A DNA stretch of 64,000 nucleotides from positions 1 through 64,000 of the forward strand of contig LVAT01000006.1 in the NCBI GenBank assembly GCA_001604135.1. Reading direction: 5' to 3'. The position numbers and the translations under genes were made by a program. Below, in pieces: positions 1-9,087 of this stretch (the first letter of the stretch is position 1; each line of letters begins with the position of its first letter). The DNA is from Clostridiales bacterium Firm_14. GTDB lineage: Bacteria > Bacillota > Clostridia > Saccharofermentanales > Saccharofermentanaceae. The notes beneath the pieces are model-generated. The model ran no database searches, was not told the origin of the DNA, and was given only the letters and a program-made list of their open reading frames with translations.

Positions 1-95
1 AAAGGTTACCTTTGAATCCAAGCACAATAATATACATACTTATTTCAACTTTCAACCGCGGTAATGTCGCAGATTGAATGAAAAATAAGGTATAT

Positions 96-126
96 TTGTC
101 TTTTATTTTAAAAAATCGTTTATAAT
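96..126 (+). promoter_or_regulatory. Putative sigma-A promoter of the HAD phosphatase gene
   Basis: TTGTCT at 96-101 and TATAAT at 121-126 with a 19-base spacer, 25 bases ahead of the start codon at 151. The spacer is slightly long. The first 95 bases of the window hold no gene I can support. Confidence 0.45.
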
Positions 127-150
127 TTTTCCCGGAGATATAAAAGACCT

Positions 151-987
151 ATGGAAAGAAAATACAAAGCACTGCTTGCCGCGGATATGGATTTTACGCT
201 CCTTGCCCCCGGCAAGGACATTCCGGAAGGAAATAAGGAGGCCATCAGGGCCTTAAGGGATTCTTCTGTGGCATTCACGATCGCCACGGGAAGGTCATCC
301 TTCCTGGTCGGCAAATTTGCCGAAGACCTGGGCATCGACGTTCCGATAATGACGAGCAACGGAGGTTCGCTTTTCGACGCCTCGGCAAGAAAGCAGTTCG
401 CCTCAGTGGATTTCGAAGAAGCCAAGATCAAGGAACTCTTAAGATTCCTGATGACAAGGTCTGCTGACGCTACCCTCTATTCAGACGAGGGCATCTTCTT
501 TACGCCCGCTTCCACCAGAAGGGGCTTTGTCAATTCATATAACGAGGGCCTTGCTCCCGAGAAGCAGTCCCCCATGATCGAGATCGGCATGGATTTTATC
601 GAAAAGGACAACCTGCCGAAGTTCAACAAGATACTGCTGATAAGCGCGGACGAGGAGATCACGGGCGCGTTATCCTCCGACCCGGAACTTGAGGTCATAT
701 CCTCTGCCCCCAATCTTTTCGACGTTATGAGAAGCGGCGTATCCAAGGGCAACGCGCTCCTGAGCCTTGCTGATTATCTGGGTATCCCCGCTGATAATAC
801 TTTCGCGATAGGAGACAGTGACAACGACATCTCCATGATCGAGTCCGCAAAATACGGCATCGCCATGGGCAACGCCACGGGAGGCGTTAAGGCTGCCGCT
901 TCATATATCACTGCAAATTATGACAGCCTCGGCTTCGCCAAGGCTGTCCATGAATACGTTATTCCGTTGGTGAACTCTTTTAGTTAA
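151..987 (+). CDS. HAD-superfamily (Cof-type) phosphatase
   Basis: Predicted cytosolic Mg-dependent phosphatase of the Cof/YidA group, which hydrolyses small phosphorylated metabolites such as sugar phosphates; the substrate cannot be read from sequence. Motif I is near the N terminus (DMDFT, residues 13-17), with IATGRS as motif II, and the C-terminal motif IV is GDSDND followed by an AMGNA stretch. At 278 residues it has normal family length with the usual cap domain in the middle. The start at 151 follows a GGAG at 134-137, somewhat distant. It is convergent with the phosphoglucomutase gene and the two reading frames overlap by 8 bases at their 3' ends. Confidence 0.88.
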   Translation: MERKYKALLAADMDFTLLAPGKDIPEGNKEAIRALRDSSVAFTIATGRSSFLVGKFAEDLGIDVPIMTSNGGSLFDASARKQFASVDFEEAKIKELLRFLMTRSADATLYSDEGIFFTPASTRRGFVNSYNEGLAPEKQSPMIEIGMDFIEKDNLPKFNKILLISADEEITGALSSDPELEVISSAPNLFDVMRSGVSKGNALLSLADYLGIPADNTFAIGDSDNDISMIESAKYGIAMGNATGGVKAAASYITANYDSLGFAKAVHEYVIPLVNSFS

Positions 988-2767
988 GCTTCGACTTAAC
1001 ATAATCTTCCACCTGTCCCTTGATCGTCTCGAAGGACTTCTCTGCAGCCTCCTTGTCAGAATCGTAAACGCCCATGTAGATCTTGAGCTTGGGCTCTGTT
1101 CCTGAAGGTCTGGCGCATGCCCAGTCGATTCCCTTGTTGCCGCCGAGCTCATAGAGGAGAACGTTGGACTTGGGAAGCGTAATGTCAGATACCTTGACGC
1201 CGTCTTCAGTGAAGTCGTAACGCTTGGATTCCTTGTAGTCGCGTACAGCGGTAACAGTAGCTCCGCCTAAGAGGTTCTTTGCCTCAGCAAGGTTCTTGCA
1301 CTCGGAGAGTTCAGATCTAAGCTCTACCATGCACTTGCCGATCTTCTCAATTCCCTCTTTGCCTTCCAGAGTGCAGCTGATCGTCTGCTCGATGCCGTAG
1401 CCGTACTTCTCGTAGAGGTGGTCAAGTCTGTCTGCCAGCGTCTCGCCCTTCTCAAAAGAAGCAGCAGCCATGTTGCAGATGAGCATTGCCGCAACGACAG
1501 CATCCTTGTCACGTACATCGACGCCGGAGAGATAACCGTAGCTCTCTTCGAAGCCGAACTGGAAGTGCTTATTGCCGAACTCGTCGTCGAGCTTGATCCT
1601 CTCACCGATGAACTTGAAGCCTGTGAGTGTCTCCTGGAGCTCAACGCCATAGTAGTCGCAGATGCTCTTAACGAGCTTGGAAGATACGATCGTCGTAACT
1701 GCGAAGGAATTCTCAGGAAGTGTACCGAGCTGCTTCTTTGCATCGAGAATGTAATCCAGGAGCATGAGGCCCATCTGGTTTCCGGAGAAGCACTTATACT
1801 TAACTTCGCCGTTCTCTATTACCTTAGCAGCCGCGCCGATACGGTCGGAATCAGGGTCTGTACCGAATACGAGAGAAGCATCGGTCTTCTTTGCGAGCTC
1901 AATAGCCATTGAAAGAGCTTCAGGGTTCTCAGGGTTAGGAAGGCTTACCGTAGGGAAAGCTCCGTCAGGAAGCTCCTGCTCCTTTACGATGTGGATATTC
2001 TTAAAACCGACTGCTTCGAGGATCCTTCTCACGGGCTTGTTGCCTGCGCCGTGCAAAGGAGTATATACGATGCTCATGTCAGCCTGTCTGTCGATAGCCT
2101 TCTGGTCTACAACGAGCTTTGTGAGCATGTTTGTGAATGCCTCGTCGATCTCAGGTCCGAAGGAAGTAACAAGACCCTTTGCCTTAGCCTCCTCGAAGTC
2201 CATGAGCTTTACTGTTCTGATATCCGTAATGGCTTCAATGTTGGAAAGGACCGCATCAGCTGCTTCAGGCGGTACCTGTCCGCCGTCCTCACCGTAAACC
2301 TTGTATCCGTTATACTTGGACGGATTGTGGGAAGCCGTGATCATGACGCCTGCAAAGGCCTTGAAATATCTTACCGAGTAAGAAAGAACAGGAACCGGTC
2401 TTAACTCGTCTGAGAGCTTGCTGGGGATTCCGTTTGCAGCAAGTACCTGAGCCGTGATCTGAGCAAACTCGGGAGAGAAATGTCTGGAGTCATATGAAAT
2501 GACTACGCCTCTCTTTATTGCCTCTTCACCCTCGGAAAGGATGTATTTTGCAAGGCCTTCAGAAGCCTTTGCAACCGTATAGACGTTCATTCTGTTTGTT
2601 CCGGCACCGAGAACGCCTCTTAAGCCTGCAGTACCGAACTCGAGATCCCTGTAGAATCTGTCTTCGATCTCTTTTGTGTCATCCTTGATCGCGATGAGCT
2701 CATTTCTTGTGCCCTCATCGAAAAAAGGATCTGTTGACCATAACTCATAAGCTTTCATAAAATCCAT
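980..2767 (-). CDS. pgcA: Phosphoglucomutase / phosphosugar mutase
   Basis: Alpha-D-phosphohexomutase, predicted to interconvert glucose 1-phosphate and glucose 6-phosphate in the cytosol. The four family signatures are in order: the phosphoserine loop TASHNPSKYNGYK, the metal loop DPDSDR, the sugar-binding loop GFEESYGY, and the phosphate-binding loop RPSGTEPK near the C terminus. Its 595 residues match the long Bacillota PgcA type rather than ManB/GlmM. The start is preceded by GGGAGG. It lies 45 bases behind the YfhO-like gene on the same strand and may be cotranscribed. In this genome it would take the glucose 1-phosphate made by the two cellulose-oligomer phosphorylases at 34-40 kb; that link is inference. 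Confidence 0.93.
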   Translation of the reverse strand: MDFMKAYELWSTDPFFDEGTRNELIAIKDDTKEIEDRFYRDLEFGTAGLRGVLGAGTNRMNVYTVAKASEGLAKYILSEGEEAIKRGVVISYDSRHFSPEFAQITAQVLAANGIPSKLSDELRPVPVLSYSVRYFKAFAGVMITASHNPSKYNGYKVYGEDGGQVPPEAADAVLSNIEAITDIRTVKLMDFEEAKAKGLVTSFGPEIDEAFTNMLTKLVVDQKAIDRQADMSIVYTPLHGAGNKPVRRILEAVGFKNIHIVKEQELPDGAFPTVSLPNPENPEALSMAIELAKKTDASLVFGTDPDSDRIGAAAKVIENGEVKYKCFSGNQMGLMLLDYILDAKKQLGTLPENSFAVTTIVSSKLVKSICDYYGVELQETLTGFKFIGERIKLDDEFGNKHFQFGFEESYGYLSGVDVRDKDAVVAAMLICNMAAASFEKGETLADRLDHLYEKYGYGIEQTISCTLEGKEGIEKIGKCMVELRSELSECKNLAEAKNLLGGATVTAVRDYKESKRYDFTEDGVKVSDITLPKSNVLLYELGGNKGIDWACARPSGTEPKLKIYMGVYDSDKEAAEKSFETIKGQVEDYVKSKLN

Positions 2768-2812
2768 AATTCAAAACCTCCCAAGCACTGATTCACTATT
2801 AAGATACTAGTT

Positions 2813-5725
2813 TCAATTTTGTTTTTCTTTCATTTTCTGGCGGTTTTTGTCGATGATGACAAATGCTGCCAGGAGGACTATTCCGGCACAGCTTACAAGC
2901 GCGCCGCCCTTAAGTCCGGGAGCCGTAAACACGAGTTCGGCGGTGTGGTTGCCCGAAGGAACGTCAAATGCGATAAACGCATTCTGGTAGACCTTATGCT
3001 CAGCGGGAGCGCCGTCTATGAGCAGCTGCCAGCCATCTTCTGCAGGGATCGTCGTAATTACTGTCTCGTTGGGATCCATGTTTTTAACGCTGAACTTCGC
3101 ATAACCGTCAGAGACCAGGTCTGCACTTACCTTTGATCTGTCGACATTTGCGAACTGCTTTGAGAACGAAGCGCTGTCAAAGGTTGCAAATCTGACGTTA
3201 AGATATGACCATTTTGCCTCCTTGCAGAGTAAGGACACCTTAACTGTCTCGCCTTCTTCAAAGCTTCCTACTCTGAATATCTGCGAATAGTATGTGTTAG
3301 AAGAGAAGTTCGAGATCCTGATCCCGTTTACATAGATCTCGGTATAATCGAGGATCCTTCCGGAAACTATGGAGCCGTATATCTCATCCGAAGAAGGAGC
3401 CTTGAACTCATACTCGATCGCGATTGGAAGCTTCTCATTGGTTCTCTGCAGGGTCGTGATGTTGTCGTTAAGCTGGCTTTCCACAGTAGATTCCAGGCCG
3501 AGAGGGTCTTTCGCGCCATCAGAAGATTCCTTCTTCTCGTCCGATGTTCCCTTGTTAAGGAACTCTTCTCTCGTCATGTAATCGTTCATGTTGAATGCGA
3601 CGCCGTTAGTGATCTTGGGCTCGCCTATGATGCTCTCATCGATGCTGTTAAAGAAGTCTTCGGTGAAGGCATTGGGGAACAGCGAGCGGTACCACTCGTT
3701 CTGGAATGCGTAGTAGTTCTTCTCCTTAGAATCCTTTTCGAGCTTATAGTAATCGAAATCCATTGCTCCCTTATCAGCTGCAAATGCGAGAGGCAGCACG
3801 TCGTCATTGGCATAGAAATTAAGTCCGGAACCGTGCGAGTCTTTTCCGTCCAAACGGTAGAATGAGAGGTCTCTTCTCGTAGATACCGATCCGATCGAGA
3901 AGAAACTGTCTACGGACGGGCAGGCAAAAGTATGTCCGACCGCAAAGTAATTGTAATTCGTCTGCATTCCGAGCTGCTTCATGAAGCGCTGCATCTTCTT
4001 ATTCGAATTCGAATTGAAGAATGACAGGCCGTTGTAGTTGCCGTAGAAGGCCTGTCCCTCTTCACAATAGAACTTGGTCGTATACTCAGGGACCCTCTCG
4101 GTCTCTGCTCTGAAAGCACCTGTGCTGCTGCGTGATTTTGCATAATTGCCGAATTCCTGCTCAGCCAGGATCGAGTCGCTGTATTCCACAGCCGGGCCTC
4201 CGAACAGTGTCATGGATTCGATTCCGTTGCTTAACATCGGTCCTGCGAAGATCGATTCGAAAACAACGAACAATGACATGAGGGGTGCCAGGAGTTTTGG
4301 CATGTTCTTGAGCTGCTCGTGCCAGTTCTGAACTCCAAAGCCCATCAGGAACAGTCCGTAGACAGCCGCGAGGATCACATTGTAAAGGAGTGCCTCTGAC
4401 TGTCCCTTGATCTCGCCGAACGAGAAATCGATAAAGACAAAGAGATATATGGCGAGGACAGCCTTGATGATGTCTTTTCGCGCAAGTTCCTTAGCCTTGA
4501 AAAGGACCTTCATCGATATGATCAGGAACAGCGGCAGAAATACGAATGCATGTCTGTGCCAGAACCAGTTCGGATCGTCGAAGACCTGCCATGCCTTATC
4601 GATCGGATAGATCGCAGTCGAGAGGACTGCTCCGAGAACGCAGAAAGCATGGATCCTTCTCTCTCTTCCCTTAAATACCGGGCTGATGAAGTAGACAAGG
4701 AGCAGGAGCGTAACAAGAAGGCATATGAAAAGGAACGGATAATTGCTCGGCAATACTTCGGAGAAGTCCCTGGGTTCACCGAGGATCATCATGTGGATAA
4801 ATGTAAGCGGAGAATATGTAAGAGCTTCGCTGCCTCTGCTCGTAATGGTCTGGTCTGAGTTTCTGATCGTATCAAGTCCGACGGGCACCAGCATTACGGC
4901 TGTGATAAGTCCCGTAAAGCCTGCAGTGAGCGCATATCTTAAGCAGATGCCGAGAGCTTTCCTGATCTGCACCTTCTCTTCGAAAAGCCTGATGATCAGG
5001 TAAAGGAAGCATGCGATTCCCGCCATATATGCAATGTAGTAATTCGAAATAAACAGGACCAGAAGCGATATTACGAGGCCAAGATAATTCTGCTTCTTTA
5101 TAAACTTCTCGGTAAAGAAAAGGATCAGCGGCAGGAGCATATAGCCGTCGAGCCACATAATCTGGAAAATGAATGCCTGTGAATAGAGTGAGAATGCATA
5201 CATGATTCCCAAAAGGACAGGCCAGAGAGTCTTCTTGTCTTCAGTTCTCGCACCGAGGAACATTGACATGAAAGCCGCAGAAAGGCTGAGCTTAAGTGTG
5301 ACGATAGCAAGTACTGCAGCATCGATCTGTGATTCTGCGATAAACAGATAGATCAGGTTAAAAGGGCTTGCAAGATAATATCCGAATGTGCCGATAAAAT
5401 TCTTGCCGAGGCCGAGCTTAAACGAATACGAAATGTAAGAGATAAGATTCCCCTTCGGAGCATTTCCCATCTCGGTGATCTTGCTTCTTAAAAGTGCCAG
5501 GAAAGGAGCATACTGTGCCTTCAGATCGCTCTGCAGAAATGAATATTCTCCAAGCGGATATTTGTTGCATAAGAGCATTGCAACGAGATAAAGGACCAGG
5601 GTTATGGCAAAAGCATATAACGGGCGCAGATCCGGCTTTGATCCGTTTTTTGAAGAAGTCTTAAGTAAAGGTTTTTCTGCTGCCTTTTTTGAAGACTTGC
5701 CATCAAGACTTGAGAGCTCTTTCAT
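2813..5725 (-). CDS. YfhO-family polytopic membrane protein
   Basis: Large integral membrane protein (970 residues). A basic soluble N terminus of about 30 residues is followed by about a dozen hydrophobic helices over residues 30-490, a long extracytoplasmic region (about 500-930), and a last helix close to the C terminus ending in a basic tail. This layout, with DLKAQYAPF in the first outer loop, fits the YfhO family of GT-C-like proteins. In Bacillus, YfhO works with the glycosyltransferase CsbB to transfer polyprenyl-linked sugar onto wall polymers. A CsbB-like gene is divergent just upstream at 5933, supporting the same role here. The acceptor and the sugar are unknown. Confidence 0.8.
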   Translation of the reverse strand: MKELSSLDGKSSKKAAEKPLLKTSSKNGSKPDLRPLYAFAITLVLYLVAMLLCNKYPLGEYSFLQSDLKAQYAPFLALLRSKITEMGNAPKGNLISYISYSFKLGLGKNFIGTFGYYLASPFNLIYLFIAESQIDAAVLAIVTLKLSLSAAFMSMFLGARTEDKKTLWPVLLGIMYAFSLYSQAFIFQIMWLDGYMLLPLILFFTEKFIKKQNYLGLVISLLVLFISNYYIAYMAGIACFLYLIIRLFEEKVQIRKALGICLRYALTAGFTGLITAVMLVPVGLDTIRNSDQTITSRGSEALTYSPLTFIHMMILGEPRDFSEVLPSNYPFLFICLLVTLLLLVYFISPVFKGRERRIHAFCVLGAVLSTAIYPIDKAWQVFDDPNWFWHRHAFVFLPLFLIISMKVLFKAKELARKDIIKAVLAIYLFVFIDFSFGEIKGQSEALLYNVILAAVYGLFLMGFGVQNWHEQLKNMPKLLAPLMSLFVVFESIFAGPMLSNGIESMTLFGGPAVEYSDSILAEQEFGNYAKSRSSTGAFRAETERVPEYTTKFYCEEGQAFYGNYNGLSFFNSNSNKKMQRFMKQLGMQTNYNYFAVGHTFACPSVDSFFSIGSVSTRRDLSFYRLDGKDSHGSGLNFYANDDVLPLAFAADKGAMDFDYYKLEKDSKEKNYYAFQNEWYRSLFPNAFTEDFFNSIDESIIGEPKITNGVAFNMNDYMTREEFLNKGTSDEKKESSDGAKDPLGLESTVESQLNDNITTLQRTNEKLPIAIEYEFKAPSSDEIYGSIVSGRILDYTEIYVNGIRISNFSSNTYYSQIFRVGSFEEGETVKVSLLCKEAKWSYLNVRFATFDSASFSKQFANVDRSKVSADLVSDGYAKFSVKNMDPNETVITTIPAEDGWQLLIDGAPAEHKVYQNAFIAFDVPSGNHTAELVFTAPGLKGGALVSCAGIVLLAAFVIIDKNRQKMKEKQN

Positions 5726-5754
5726 TCTTGTTCCGCCCTTTCTTCGGCATTTTA

Positions 5755-5784
5755 TTGTCAGTTACAATATTTTTTGATTATAAT
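5755..5784 (+). promoter_or_regulatory. Putative promoter for the CsbB-like glycosyltransferase gene
   Basis: TTGTCA at 5755-5760 and TATAAT at 5779-5784 with an 18-base spacer. Transcription would start near 5791, giving a leader of about 140 bases that begins with the stem-loop at 5790-5862. Confidence 0.55.
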
Positions 5785-5789
5785 ACAAA

Positions 5790-5862
5790 CAAGATATTTA
5801 ATCTATTTGCGGCTGTGTCTCGCTACGCTCGCGCAATTGCCTTAAACAGATTAACTATCTTG
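5790..5862. repeat. Long imperfect inverted repeat in the yfhO / glycosyltransferase intergenic region
   Basis: Arms of 24 bases at 5790-5813 and 5839-5862 pair with only a few mismatches or G-U pairs around a 25-base loop rich in CGC/GCG. A further copy of the outer ten bases, in inverted orientation and perfect, is at 5871-5880. The element begins at the predicted transcription start of the gene at 5933. It could be a mobile miniature repeat, a leader control structure, or a terminator-like barrier between divergent genes; nothing here decides which. Confidence 0.6.
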
Positions 5863-5932
5863 CCCGGATAAAATATCTTGGTGAGTAAAGACAGCGCTTA
5901 AGTGTTGTCAAAACCAAAGGAGAATTGCAGTC

Positions 5933-6871
5933 GTGCTTATCAGCTTAATAGTTCCCTGCTATAACGAAGAAGGATCTTTGCCGATCCTCTATGAAGCACT
6001 TTGCGATGTCAGAAAATCGGATGCGTCTGACAGGAATTACGAATTCATTTTCGTAAACGACGGAAGCCGTGATAAGACTGCCGACATAATCAGAGAACTC
6101 GCAGCAAACGACAAGGGCGTTAAGTATATCTTCTTCTCCAGGAACTTCGGCAAGGAAGCCGCAATGTATGCCGGCATGGAGAAGGCAAAGGGCGATTATG
6201 TCGCCATCATGGATGCCGACATGCAGGATCCCCCGTCACTCATTCCGGAGATGATCAAGGACTTAGATTCCGGCGAATACGATATCGTGGCTGCAAGACG
6301 CGTTACCCGTAAGGGCGAACCAAAGATCAGAAGCTGGTTTGCAAGACGTTTCTACAGGCTCATCAACCGTATGTGTGACGTTGAGATCGCAGACGGTGCC
6401 AGAGACTTCAGGCTCATGAAGCGCGGAGTCGTTGATTCGATCTTAAGCCTTACCGAGCGCCAGAGATTCTCAAAAGGTATTTTCGCGTGGGTAGGCTTCA
6501 GGACAAAATGGGTAGAGCACGAGAATGTCGAGCGTGTTGCCGGCGAGACCAAGTGGAGCTTCTGGAAGCTTTTCAGATATGCAATAGACGGTATCGTGGC
6601 ATTTACGACAGCGCCCCTAAGGCTCGCTACATATACGGGTTTCTTCTTTGCGTTCGCAGGATTTGTTTATATGCTCTACTACTTCATTAGAGCAATAATC
6701 GAGCAGATCTGGGACCGCGTCGCAGGTTACCCTTCACTCCTCTGCTTCATCCTCTTCATCGGCGGACTGATCCTGATGGCACTCGGATTGATCGGTGAAT
6801 ACATCGGACGAATCTACATTGAGGCCAAGGCAAGGCCGATATACATAACATCTGAAGAATCCAAAGACTGA
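5933..6871 (+). CDS. Family 2 glycosyltransferase, CsbB/GtrB-like (polyprenyl-phosphate sugar transferase)
   Basis: Predicted membrane-anchored GT2 enzyme that moves a sugar from a nucleotide donor to undecaprenyl phosphate. The N-terminal 225 residues form the catalytic domain: VPCYNEEGSL at the start, NDGSRD for nucleotide binding, and DADMQDPP as the metal-binding DxD region. Two hydrophobic segments at about 230-255 and 270-300 are the usual C-terminal anchors of CsbB/GtrB/DPM1-like proteins. The start is GTG at 5933, 9-10 bases after AAAGGAG. At 312 residues it has standard length. It is divergent from the YfhO-like gene and followed by a strong bidirectional terminator. Confidence 0.88.
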   Translation: MLISLIVPCYNEEGSLPILYEALCDVRKSDASDRNYEFIFVNDGSRDKTADIIRELAANDKGVKYIFFSRNFGKEAAMYAGMEKAKGDYVAIMDADMQDPPSLIPEMIKDLDSGEYDIVAARRVTRKGEPKIRSWFARRFYRLINRMCDVEIADGARDFRLMKRGVVDSILSLTERQRFSKGIFAWVGFRTKWVEHENVERVAGETKWSFWKLFRYAIDGIVAFTTAPLRLATYTGFFFAFAGFVYMLYYFIRAIIEQIWDRVAGYPSLLCFILFIGGLILMALGLIGEYIGRIYIEAKARPIYITSEESKD

Positions 6872-6879
6872 TAAAATAA

Positions 6880-6903
6880 AAGGCTTCCCGACCGGGAAGC
6901 CTT
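6880..6903. terminator. Bidirectional rho-independent terminator
   Basis: Perfect 10-base-pair stem (6880-6889 with 6894-6903) around a GACC loop, with A-rich and T-rich flanks, placed between the convergent genes ending at 6871 and 6915. Confidence 0.9.
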
Positions 6904-6914
6904 ATTTAATATCT

Positions 6915-8537
6915 TTATCTCGCGAAGTATTTGTAGAAGAAACTGTCCTCATAGCCTTCGGCGAAGAACTGTTCCTGTATGACTTCGGCATACTCCGCCT
7001 GATTGATGTTTCCGAATGAACCGATGTTCTCTTCGGCACCGGGTTCACCTTCTATTATCGAACCGACGATGACAAAGAGGTTCAGGAGCGTCGTGAACAT
7101 CATGATGACTACAGTAAGCATTATCGCTGCAGGCTTAAGCCAGCCTTTCTTCGTCGTAGGCGTATTCTTCTGATCCATGATCTCGGCAACAACGCCTGAC
7201 AAACCGATGCACAGGAAGAACAGCGCAGGCATCGATCCTCTCATCGTAAAATCGTTCATCTCGGAGATCCTGTAGAACGGCAGTATGAGAAGCGTTGCAA
7301 CGGCAGCCCAGAACACGGGGTTGACCTTCTCTCGCTTATAAAGGATCACCGCGAAAGGAATAACTTCGATAAGAACGAATACGATATATGCGATGATGAA
7401 CTTCAGCGGGCTGTCAAAATACTGCCATGCGAAGCCCTTATAACTTACGGCATTGGAATTCGTCATGTAGTAGCTTCCGAATACCACAAGGATAAGAACG
7501 GCCGAAACGATGTTTACAGGGCTCAATGCATTGGTAATCGTTTTCGATACCTTTGAAGCCCTGTGCTTCTTTGAAAACAGCGTCGCAGCTACCATCGGCA
7601 GGATGCCGAATACCGCCCACGGCGAATATCCGAAGAGGATGCCGGACGTAAGGCCCAGGGAACGTGTGTTGTAAGACATCATGAGAAGGCAGACTACAAG
7701 GAAGCAAGGGATCATCTGGTTAAAGACGCTCGCCATCTCCCTGAAGTTGCTGACATAAGACATCGACGTAACGTATCCTTCGAACCAGCGCCAGCCGTCA
7801 TATTCCGTAAGCTCGTAGACCATGTTCGGAAGGGCATCAAGACCGGAGAAGAATACGAAGATGAACGGCACCCATGCCGTGAATCTCTTTATTACCGCGC
7901 TGGCACCCATGAGGGCCAGGAATATTCCGATGGAATTCCATATGAACAGGACAAAATTACCGACATTAAAGCCGAACATCTTTCCTGCGAGCGCTGCGGG
8001 CATCCAGTAGATGAAGTAATAGGAGAATGCCCTCTCGCCTGATGCCATCTTGAAGATCTCGATGACTTCGGGATTTGTCTGTGTCGAATAGTTATAGATG
8101 ACGGGCCACTCGTAATCGATGAGGTCCCTTAATATCGCGCGCCTGTATTCATGGTCCTGCAGAGAATAGATATACTCACCGACACCGGAGATATATGTGA
8201 TCAGGACCGCCGTTACGGCAAACCCGATGATATAAGACACCGGCACTTCGAAAGTGGTCTCAGGAGCAAAGAGCTTATGCCCGTCAGGATCATTCATGCA
8301 GTCGGATACGGAGTAGAGCAGTATCCCGCCGAAAATAAGTGTAAGAGGTATTCCTACAGCAAGCTTCAGATACCCCATGAAAAACATAAACAACGGGATC
8401 GTAAGGAACAGGACGATCGAAGTGTAAAGCCAGGGGTATGGTATCTTAACAGTTTTTACTTCTTTGGAAGACCTGTCCTTTGTCCTGACATTCTTCTTTG
8501 TCTTAGAAGCATCCCCTAATTGCTTTACTTCCTTCAT
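6915..8537 (-). CDS. Polytopic membrane protein, possible GT-C-type glycosyltransferase
   Basis: 540-residue protein with a basic soluble N terminus (about 35 residues) and about eleven hydrophobic segments spread to residue 490, then a short acidic C-terminal tail. I do not recognise a named family. The first large outer loop carries acidic residues near LRDLIDYEWPVIYN, resembling the loop-1 acidic motif of GT-C glycosyltransferases, and the gene is next to a YfhO/CsbB-like pair, so a role in lipid-linked sugar transfer is a reasonable guess. The start is preceded by GGAAAGG. It is the last gene of a run starting at the NfeD gene, 50 bases after the cyclophilin gene. Confidence 0.6.
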   Translation of the reverse strand: MKEVKQLGDASKTKKNVRTKDRSSKEVKTVKIPYPWLYTSIVLFLTIPLFMFFMGYLKLAVGIPLTLIFGGILLYSVSDCMNDPDGHKLFAPETTFEVPVSYIIGFAVTAVLITYISGVGEYIYSLQDHEYRRAILRDLIDYEWPVIYNYSTQTNPEVIEIFKMASGERAFSYYFIYWMPAALAGKMFGFNVGNFVLFIWNSIGIFLALMGASAVIKRFTAWVPFIFVFFSGLDALPNMVYELTEYDGWRWFEGYVTSMSYVSNFREMASVFNQMIPCFLVVCLLMMSYNTRSLGLTSGILFGYSPWAVFGILPMVAATLFSKKHRASKVSKTITNALSPVNIVSAVLILVVFGSYYMTNSNAVSYKGFAWQYFDSPLKFIIAYIVFVLIEVIPFAVILYKREKVNPVFWAAVATLLILPFYRISEMNDFTMRGSMPALFFLCIGLSGVVAEIMDQKNTPTTKKGWLKPAAIMLTVVIMMFTTLLNLFVIVGSIIEGEPGAEENIGSFGNINQAEYAEVIQEQFFAEGYEDSFFYKYFAR

Positions 8538-8587
8538 CAGCCTTTCCTTTTCTCCCGCTGTTTAAAAGTTGCTTTTTAAGTATCCGA

Positions 8588-9073
8588 TCAGAGCTGAACG
8601 GTCATGAATTCGATTACCTGATCCTCATAAGGTCTGTCGTTATAATCTGTCTTCGCAGAAGCGATCTTGTCAACAACCTCGATACCCTCGATAACCTTGC
8701 CGAAAGCAGCATACTGTCCGTCAAGATGAGGTGAATTCTCGTGCATGATGAAGAACTGTGAGCCTGCAGAGTCAGGATCGTAAGCACGAGCCATGGAAAG
8801 AACGCCTCTGGTGTGCTTTAAGTCATTTCTGAAGCCGTTAGCGGAGAACTCGCCCTTGATCGTATAGCCCGGGCCGCCCATGCCTGTTCCCTGAGGATCA
8901 CCGCCCTGGATCATGAATCCCGGGATGACTCTGTGGAAGATGAGGCCGTTATAAAAGCCCTTAGCTGCGAGGTCAATGAAGTTCTTAACCGTAATGGGTG
9001 CGATCTCAGGATAGAGCTCAGCCTTCATTACGCCGCCGTCCTTCATCTGGATCGTGATAATCGGATTTGCCAT
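8588..9073 (-). CDS. Cyclophilin-type peptidyl-prolyl cis-trans isomerase
   Basis: Catalyses proline cis-trans isomerization, aiding protein folding; predicted cytosolic because no signal peptide is present. The 161-residue protein is a single compact cyclophilin domain with [15 protein letters not shown] (catalytic Arg in FHRV), the GSQFFI stretch and [11 protein letters not shown]. The start at 9073 (MANPIIT) is chosen because a good ribosome site lies just upstream and the 20 extra upstream residues look non-conserved. It follows the nicotinate phosphoribosyltransferase gene by 14 bases and is likely in the same operon. Confidence 0.95.
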   Translation of the reverse strand: MANPIITIQMKDGGVMKAELYPEIAPITVKNFIDLAAKGFYNGLIFHRVIPGFMIQGGDPQGTGMGGPGYTIKGEFSANGFRNDLKHTRGVLSMARAYDPDSAGSQFFIMHENSPHLDGQYAAFGKVIEGIEVVDKIASAKTDYNDRPYEDQVIEFMTVQL

Positions 9074-9087
9074 TTTTTGATTTCTCC

